From assembly GCA_029065825.1 (NCBI GenBank), contig JAIEHQ010000011.1, forward strand, positions 1 to 10,839: 10,839 bases of DNA, read 5' to 3'. Every line of letters begins with the position of its first letter. The stretch's first letter is position 1. Origin of the DNA: Alistipes sp. GTDB taxonomy: Bacteria > Bacteroidota > Bacteroidia > Bacteroidales > Rikenellaceae. The translations under genes were made by a program, and so were the position numbers. The notes under the pieces are model-generated. The model saw only the letters and a program-made list of their open reading frames with translations. It was not told where the DNA came from and ran no database searches. This document shows positions 6,818 to 10,839 of the stretch, piece after piece.

Positions 6818-8041
6818 ATGAAAACCGAAAGAACACTGAATACGATCGAAGAGGCGATCGAAGATTTCCGCAACGGCAAGGTGGTCATCGTCGTCGATGA
6901 CGAGGACCGCGAGAACGAGGGCGACTTCGTCCTGGCGGCCGAGAAGATAACCCCCGAGATCGTCAATTTCATGCTCAAGAACGGACGCGGCGTGCTCTGC
7001 GTTCCGCTTTCGGAGGAGCGTTGCGCCGAGCTGGAGCTCGGCATGATGGAGGAGAACAACACCTCGCTGCTGGGTACGCCCTTTACCGTGACGGTCGATC
7101 TTCTGGGCGAGGGGTGCACCACCGGTGTGTCGATCCACGACCGTGCGGCTACCATCCGCGCGTTGGCCGATCCCCGGACCAAATCCTCCGACCTGGGTCG
7201 TCCGGGCCATATCAACCCGCTGCGCGCCCGCCAGAAGGGGGTGCTGCGCCGTCCGGGCCACACGGAGGCGGCGGTCGATCTGGCGCGTCTGGCCGGCTTG
7301 CAGCCTGCGGGCGCGCTGATCGAGATCATGAACGAGGACGGCTCGATGGCCCGCCTGCCGCAGCTGTTCGAGATCGCCGACAAGTTCGGCCTGAAGATCG
7401 TCTCGATCGCCGATCTGATCGCCTACCGCCTGCGCAACGAATCGATCGTCGAGCGGGGCGAGACGGCCGAGATGCCGACCGAGTACGGCATGTTCCGCGT
7501 CACGGTCTTCCGCCAGAAGAGCAACGGACTGGAGCACATGGTGCTGACCAAGGGCGAGTGGAGCGAGGAGGAGCCGGTGCTCATCCGCGTGCACTCCTCC
7601 TGCGCTACGGGCGATATTCTGGGTTCGTGCCGCTGCGACTGCGGTGCGCAGCTCCACGAGTCGATGCGCATGATCGAGCGCGAGGGCAAGGGTGCGATCG
7701 TCTATCTGAGTCAGGAGGGACGCGGCATCGGGCTTTTCAACAAGATCGCGGCCTACAAGCTTCAGGACGAGGGACTCGACACGGTCGATGCCAACGTGCG
7801 GCTGGGCTTCGGGGTCGATGAGCGCGACTACGGCGTGGGTGCCAGCATCATCCGCGAGATGGGCATCAAGCACATGCGCCTGATGACCAACAACCCCCTC
7901 AAGCGGGTGGGGCTGGAGGGTTACGGCCTGAAGATCGACGAGATCGTTCCGATCGTCATCGCCCCCAACAAATACAACGAGCGCTACCTGGCCACCAAGC
8001 AGGAGCGGATGCACCACGAACTGAACCTGTGCAAACATTAA
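6818..8041 (+). CDS. ribBA: Bifunctional 3,4-dihydroxy-2-butanone-4-phosphate synthase / GTP cyclohydrolase II
   Basis: RibBA makes both riboflavin precursors: the N-terminal half converts ribulose 5-phosphate to dihydroxybutanone phosphate, and the C-terminal half opens GTP to the diaminopyrimidine. The 407-residue length is typical. The synthase half (about 1-205) has DDEDRENEGD (27-36), GCTTGVSIHDRA, GRPGHINPLRA, GHTEAAVDLARLAGL (147-161) and EIMNEDGSMAR (169-179), so its acidic and His active-site residues are kept. The cyclohydrolase half has the zinc ligands Cys262, Cys273 and Cys275 in a CATGDILGSCRCDCG stretch, QEGRGIGL (299-306) and the D-E-R triad at 334-336. Both activities should be intact. 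No FMN riboswitch fits in the 18-base gap to the preceding gene, so expression is probably set by the upstream promoters. It lies between the LptF/G gene and fmt in a likely operon. Confidence 0.98.
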   Translation: MKTERTLNTIEEAIEDFRNGKVVIVVDDEDRENEGDFVLAAEKITPEIVNFMLKNGRGVLCVPLSEERCAELELGMMEENNTSLLGTPFTVTVDLLGEGCTTGVSIHDRAATIRALADPRTKSSDLGRPGHINPLRARQKGVLRRPGHTEAAVDLARLAGLQPAGALIEIMNEDGSMARLPQLFEIADKFGLKIVSIADLIAYRLRNESIVERGETAEMPTEYGMFRVTVFRQKSNGLEHMVLTKGEWSEEEPVLIRVHSSCATGDILGSCRCDCGAQLHESMRMIEREGKGAIVYLSQEGRGIGLFNKIAAYKLQDEGLDTVDANVRLGFGVDERDYGVGASIIREMGIKHMRLMTNNPLKRVGLEGYGLKIDEIVPIVIAPNKYNERYLATKQERMHHELNLCKH

Positions 8042-8054
8042 TCCCTCGGGTAAG

Positions 8055-9020
8055 ATGAATGCAAAGGATCTGCGGATCGTCTTCATGGGTACGCCCGAGT
8101 TCGCCGTGCCTTCGCTGCGGACGCTGGTCCGCGAGGGCTACAACGTCGTGGCGGTCGTGACCACGCCTGACCGTCCTGCGGGCCGGGGGCAGAAGCTGCA
8201 CGAGAGCGACGTGAAGGTCGCCGCCCGCGAGCTGGGACTTCCCGTGCTGCAGCCCGAGAAGCTGCGCGATCCCGAATTCGCCGCCGCCATGCAGGTGCTG
8301 CGGCCCGATCTGGGCATCGTGATCGCCTTCAGGATGCTGCCTGAGGTAATCTGGGCGATGCCGCGTCTGGGAACCTTCAACCTGCACGCCTCGCTGCTGC
8401 CCGACTACCGGGGGGCCGCGCCGATCAACTGGGCGATCATCAACGGCGAGAGCCGCACGGGCGTGACCACCTTCCTGCTCGACCACGAGATCGACAAGGG
8501 TGCGATTCTGGGCCGCACGGAGGTGGAAATCCTGCCCGAAGACAACGTGGGGACGCTCTACGAGCGGCTCATGTCGCTCGGTGCGGATCTGGTGCGCACG
8601 ACCGTCGAGCGTCTTGCGGCGGGCGATGTTGCGCCCGTGCTGCAACCCCGCGACGATGCGGCCTTCAAGCCCGCGCCCAAGATCTTCAAGGAGGACTGCC
8701 TGATCGACTGGACGTGGCCCGGGAAGCGGATCATCGACTTCATCCGGGGCCTTTCGCCCTATCCGGCGGCCTGGAGCCGCCTGATGCGCGGGGGGCAGGA
8801 GAGCGGAAGCCTCAAGATTTTCGAGGCCCGCTTCGAGGCGTGCCCTGCGGCGGAGGTGTCCTGCGGCGCGATCGACACCGACCAGCGCAGCTACCTGCGG
8901 GTCCGCTGCGCCGACGGCTGGGTACACCTGCTCTCCCTGCAACTGTCGGGCAAGAAGCGGATGAACGTGCACGAGCTGCTGCTCGGCTTCCGCGACGGCA
9001 ACTCCTGCTCGCTGCAATGA
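8055..9020 (+). CDS. fmt: Methionyl-tRNA formyltransferase
   Basis: Fmt transfers the formyl group of 10-formyltetrahydrofolate to methionyl-initiator tRNA in the cytoplasm. The 321-residue protein has the standard length. The N-terminal Rossmann catalytic domain begins RIVFMGTPEFAVPSL. The catalytic trio corresponding to E. coli Asn106, His108 and Asp144 is present as Asn109, His111 and Asp147 (FNLHASLLPDYRGAAPI, then LLDHEIDKGAIL). The linker and C-terminal tRNA-binding beta-barrel follow from about 205 (FKPAPKIFKEDCLIDW onward). The ATG at 8055 lies 13 bases after the ribBA stop, with a TAAGATG context, so co-transcription is likely. No def (peptide deformylase) gene is next to it in this window. 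The only oddity is a high GC content shared with ribBA. Confidence 0.98.
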   Translation: MNAKDLRIVFMGTPEFAVPSLRTLVREGYNVVAVVTTPDRPAGRGQKLHESDVKVAARELGLPVLQPEKLRDPEFAAAMQVLRPDLGIVIAFRMLPEVIWAMPRLGTFNLHASLLPDYRGAAPINWAIINGESRTGVTTFLLDHEIDKGAILGRTEVEILPEDNVGTLYERLMSLGADLVRTTVERLAAGDVAPVLQPRDDAAFKPAPKIFKEDCLIDWTWPGKRIIDFIRGLSPYPAAWSRLMRGGQESGSLKIFEARFEACPAAEVSCGAIDTDQRSYLRVRCADGWVHLLSLQLSGKKRMNVHELLLGFRDGNSCSLQ

Positions 9021-9135
9021 TTTCCGGCGCGGCAGCAGAACGAATAATGGATAATGTGTAAAAAAGAGAATAGAGTAGTGTTGAACCGAAAACCCCGATG
9101 CCTATGATTGAATAACAGAAAAGTACCCTTTGATA

Positions 9136-9160
9136 AAATCCCGCCGCATCAGGCGGTTTC
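9136..9160 (+). terminator. Short GC hairpin after fmt, possible terminator
   Basis: CCGCC (9141-9145) and GGCGG (9152-9156) enclose GCATCA. AAAATC precedes and TTTCATAT follows, so a weak bidirectional terminator is possible. The stem has only five pairs and the T run is short. It could instead be a 5' part of the structured RNA that begins just downstream. Confidence 0.4.
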
Positions 9161-9333
9161 ATATAAAAAGCGTTAGCTTTATTCCTTGCTTTCTGAAACT
9201 TCGACAATTTCTGAGCTGACAAGAGTAAAGTGTAAACGCTCACGTTTCTACGTGGGCTTTACTCATTATTTGTCAGCATAGGTAGTCGAAGACCTCAGAA
9301 AGCAGATAAGGGTTCAGCCTGCGTTTTTTATAT
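9161..9333 (+). ncRNA. Long single-hairpin structured RNA, 6S-like architecture
   Basis: The 173 bases form one nested imperfect palindrome of about 60 pairs. Outer stem: 9161-9173 with 9321-9333 (13 pairs, two G-U), then 9176-9178 with 9316-9318. Next come 9183-9186 with 9309-9312, and 9187-9196 with 9295-9304 (10 perfect pairs). Then 9199-9205 with 9285-9291 (7), an internal loop of 9 by 7 bases (9206-9214/9278-9284), 9215-9222 with 9270-9277 (8) and 9223-9230 with 9257-9264 (8). The apical hairpin is 9239-9245/9250-9256 with loop TTCT. Four pairs are G-U on the plus strand and would be A-C mismatches on the other, which favours a rightward RNA. A six-T run (9324-9329) lies in the 3' arm. 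6S RNAs have this shape and size, but sequence identity to 6S was not checked. A small palindromic mobile element is the main alternative. No clear promoter is visible. Confidence 0.5.
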
Positions 9334-9381
9334 CCCGAGACATAAGCTGTTTTCCGAATTTTGAATTAAAAACACATTATC

Positions 9382-10104
9382 ATGAAAAAACTGTTTCTTC
9401 TGTTCGCGCTCTTCGTGTGCTGCAATTCCGTTTCGGCTCAGGATATCATCGTCAGGAAAGATACCGACGAAATCCCGGCGAAAGTATTGAAGGTCGGCTC
9501 CGGGGAGATCGAATACAAAAAATGGGACAATCCCGACGGCCCGGTCTATACGCTTCCCGCGCAGGAGGTGTTCTGCATCAAGTATCAGAACGGCTCGAAA
9601 GAGGTCATTGCTGCGGCCGAAACACCGGCCGCAGTGTCCCGTGCCGGCCGCATTGCTGTGCGTCCCCGCTATCAGGGCGAAATATCTTTCGGCTACGGTC
9701 TTTGCGTCAGCGACTTCGGATCGGAGCTGGATTTGCACCGAATCGTCTTCGAGACGGTACACGGCGTGCGGGTCAATCCCTACTTCTTCGCAGGTGTCGG
9801 CGTGGGTGTCAATTGCTTCTTCCAGGATCTTCCCGGATTGGGAACCGGAGGTACTGTTCTGCCCGTCTTCGCCGATTTCAAAGGATACTATCCCATCAGC
9901 GACAAGTTTGCCGTTTATCTGGCGTGGGACCTCGGCGCTGCATGCGGTGTCGGAGGTTATTTCAAGGGCGGAAGCGATTTTTACACCGCTATCGGTCCGG
10001 GTGTGAAGCTCGGTCGTCGGGGCGGCGGCGATTTCGGCATCCGCTTCCAGCACATGGGCGAAGGGCTCAACGCGATCGTCTTCCGTGTTGGCCTCAATTT
10101 TTGA
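9382..10104 (+). CDS. Secreted small outer-membrane beta-barrel protein
   Basis: The 240-residue product starts with a clear type I signal peptide (MKKLFLLFALFVCCNSVSA, cleavage likely before Gln20). The Cys13/14 context does not fit a lipobox. Residues about 20-75 form a small soluble module with IPAKVLKVGSGEIEYKKWDN, PDGP and a CIKYQNGSKE strand; this pattern recurs in Bacteroidetes secreted proteins, but its function is not known to me. Residues about 97-240 alternate hydrophobic and polar/Gly residues in short strands (ISFGYGL, FFAGVGVGVNCFF, VFADFKGYYPI, FAVYLAWDLGAA, FGIRFQHMG) and end in VGLNF. A terminal Phe is typical of proteins assembled by the BAM machinery, and an eight-strand barrel is plausible. 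A GAATTTTG at 9356-9363 is a near match to the -7 element, but no -33 partner is visible. It stands alone and converges with thioredoxin. Confidence 0.85.
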   Translation: MKKLFLLFALFVCCNSVSAQDIIVRKDTDEIPAKVLKVGSGEIEYKKWDNPDGPVYTLPAQEVFCIKYQNGSKEVIAAAETPAAVSRAGRIAVRPRYQGEISFGYGLCVSDFGSELDLHRIVFETVHGVRVNPYFFAGVGVGVNCFFQDLPGLGTGGTVLPVFADFKGYYPISDKFAVYLAWDLGAACGVGGYFKGGSDFYTAIGPGVKLGRRGGGDFGIRFQHMGEGLNAIVFRVGLNF

Positions 10105-10132
10105 TGCGGACCTGACATGAATCCATCGGAAG

Positions 10133-10164
10133 GAAGGGGCGCTCCGCCGCTCCTTCTCTTCTTC
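10133..10164 (+). terminator. Probable terminator of the outer-membrane protein gene
   Basis: GAAGGGGCG (10133-10141) pairs with CGCTCCTTC (10148-10156), including one G-U, around CTCCGC. TCTTCTTC follows. It begins 29 bases after the stop codon. The pyrimidine tract is broken by C residues, so efficiency is uncertain. Confidence 0.5.
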
Positions 10165-10170
10165 AGAAAG

Positions 10171-10210
10171 ACGAACGGGTGCTTCCTCTTGCTTAGGGGC
10201 ACCCGTTCGT
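10171..10210 (-). terminator. Terminator hairpin of the thioredoxin gene (possibly bidirectional)
   Basis: ACGAACGGGTGC (10171-10182) and GCACCCGTTCGT (10199-10210) form a perfect 12-pair stem with a 16-base loop. Read leftward it lies six bases past the thioredoxin stop and is followed by CTTTCT. It may also act on rightward transcripts. Confidence 0.65.
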
Positions 10211-10215
10211 TGCGG

Positions 10216-10587
10216 TTATTTCTTCATCAGCGCGCTGTCGATGATGCGCTTCAGATCGACTTTGGGCCGTACGCCCGTCGTCATCTGCGGCATGCCCTGC
10301 ATCGGGATGAAGAGCAGCGTCGGGACCGAACGCACGCCGAACGCTTCGGCCAGTTCCGGTTCGCGGTCGATATCGACCTTGTAGAAGTCGATCCGGTCTT
10401 TGTACTGGTAGTCGTTGGCCAGTTCGTCGAATATCGGTGCCAGCGCCTTGCAGGGACCGCACCAGGAGGCGAAGAAGTCGATGACCGCCGGACGTTCGCC
10501 CCGGAACTTCCATGCGCCCTTTCCCTGGTCGATGTCGGCGATCTTCTCGATGAATTCCGCTTTGGTCAGTTGCTTTACTGCTTCCAT
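10216..10587 (-). CDS. trxA: Thioredoxin
   Basis: Thioredoxin reduces protein disulfides in the cytoplasm and is recharged by thioredoxin reductase. The 123-residue protein has no signal peptide. The active site WCGPCK is at 42-47, with redox cysteines 43 and 46, preceded by AVIDFFAS. The cis-proline is Pro89 in RSVPTLLF, and KVDIDREPELAEAFGV is the usual strand-helix region. It is slightly longer than E. coli Trx (about 108) because of an N-terminal extension of about 15 residues, which includes a GKGAWKFRGERPA segment of the kind common in Bacteroidetes thioredoxins. The start MEAVKQLTK was chosen because the in-frame extension upstream to 10800 is low-complexity and non-homologous. TGTGTTTG read leftward at 10631-10624 is a near match to a -7 element about 35 bases before the ATG, without a good -33. 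Confidence 0.95.
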   Translation of the reverse strand: MEAVKQLTKAEFIEKIADIDQGKGAWKFRGERPAVIDFFASWCGPCKALAPIFDELANDYQYKDRIDFYKVDIDREPELAEAFGVRSVPTLLFIPMQGMPQMTTGVRPKVDLKRIIDSALMKK

Positions 10588-10839
10588 AACTTTTGCTTTT
10601 TGGTTGTTTTGCAGAAAAACATGCAAACACAATGCCGGACCGAACCTTTTTCCCGGCCCCACTTCCCCGGCCCTTCTCCGCTGAATCCCCTTCCGCCGGA
10701 ACCTTTCTTGTCGAAGCGGCAGGTAGCCGTTCCCGTGGCAGAGAGAGGAAGTTGTTTTTGAGTGGGGAGCTGTCGGGTATAAAATGGATGGCGCGAACAA
10801 TGCGCAACCGTACTCCGCAGTCTATTCGTAGCTCTGCAC
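10588..10839. other. Unassigned sequence upstream of thioredoxin
   Basis: The 252 bases to the window edge contain no reading frame that I find convincing on either strand. Leftward frames stay open here but run into the thioredoxin gene out of frame or as an unsupported N-terminal extension. No tRNA cloverleaf, clear promoter pair or strong terminator is visible. The last bases, read leftward, include a stop codon soon after the edge and could hold the end of a neighbouring gene, but too little is present to say. Confidence 0.4.

Noticed and set aside
5255..8086. A 943-codon open frame on the minus strand across the LptF/G and ribBA genes
   Set aside because: It is antisense to two genes with unmistakable motifs; the translation is low-complexity (His, Asp, Arg, Leu rich) and has no domain. 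High third-position GC in the real genes removes stops in this frame.
9167..9180. Local hairpin AAAGC-GTTA-GCTTT as a separate terminator
   Set aside because: It competes with the much longer outer stem of the 173-base structure and is followed by ATT only, so a separate role is not supported.
10117..10761. A 214-codon plus-strand frame over the thioredoxin gene
   Set aside because: Antisense shadow of thioredoxin with no recognisable fold; it also starts within the terminator region.
10588..10807. Leftward frames upstream of thioredoxin (start near 10800) that could be a separate gene or a Trx extension
   Set aside because: The translations are basic and compositionally random, continue out of frame into thioredoxin or add an unsupported 71 residues, and have no start signal.

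Overview
The window looks like chromosomal DNA of a GC-rich member of the Bacteroidales, most likely Alistipes or a relative in the Rikenellaceae. This placement is inference. It rests on the outer-membrane beta-barrel protein with an N-terminal carboxypeptidase-regulatory-like domain, a BACON-like lipoprotein, several promoters of the Bacteroidetes type (TTG/TTTG, about 20-21 bases, TAnnTTTG), near absence of strong Shine-Dalgarno sites, and the lptF/G-ribBA-fmt gene order. Most of the window is housekeeping and I see no defence system, CRISPR array, transposase or integrase.

Left part (1-2970): a 5'-truncated gene for a TonB-receptor-like outer-membrane barrel protein ends at 2250 and is followed by a strong intrinsic terminator. 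An AT-rich gap of roughly 270 bases (about 35% GC) carries a good promoter for a short lipoprotein gene, which seems to be cut off inside a BACON domain and whose stop codon lies in the loop of a terminator hairpin.

Centre (2971-9020): mtaB (tRNA methylthiotransferase) runs leftward. Divergently, a metal ABC-transporter permease starts a rightward block: permease, LptF/LptG-family LPS-export permease, ribBA (riboflavin precursor synthesis) and fmt (initiator tRNA formylation). Junctions are tight (17-base overlap, 18-base gap, 13-base gap), so this is probably an operon, with an extra promoter inside the end of the permease gene that can drive the LptF/G-ribBA-fmt part alone. Riboflavin and formyl-Met-tRNA synthesis are both general housekeeping functions.

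Right part (9021-10839): a gap of about 360 bases holds the most unusual element, a 173-base nearly continuous imperfect palindrome (9161-9333) that folds as one long hairpin with a central internal loop, like a 6S-type RNA. Then comes a secreted small outer-membrane barrel protein (rightward) and thioredoxin (leftward), which converge on two hairpin terminators. The last 250 bases show nothing I can assign.
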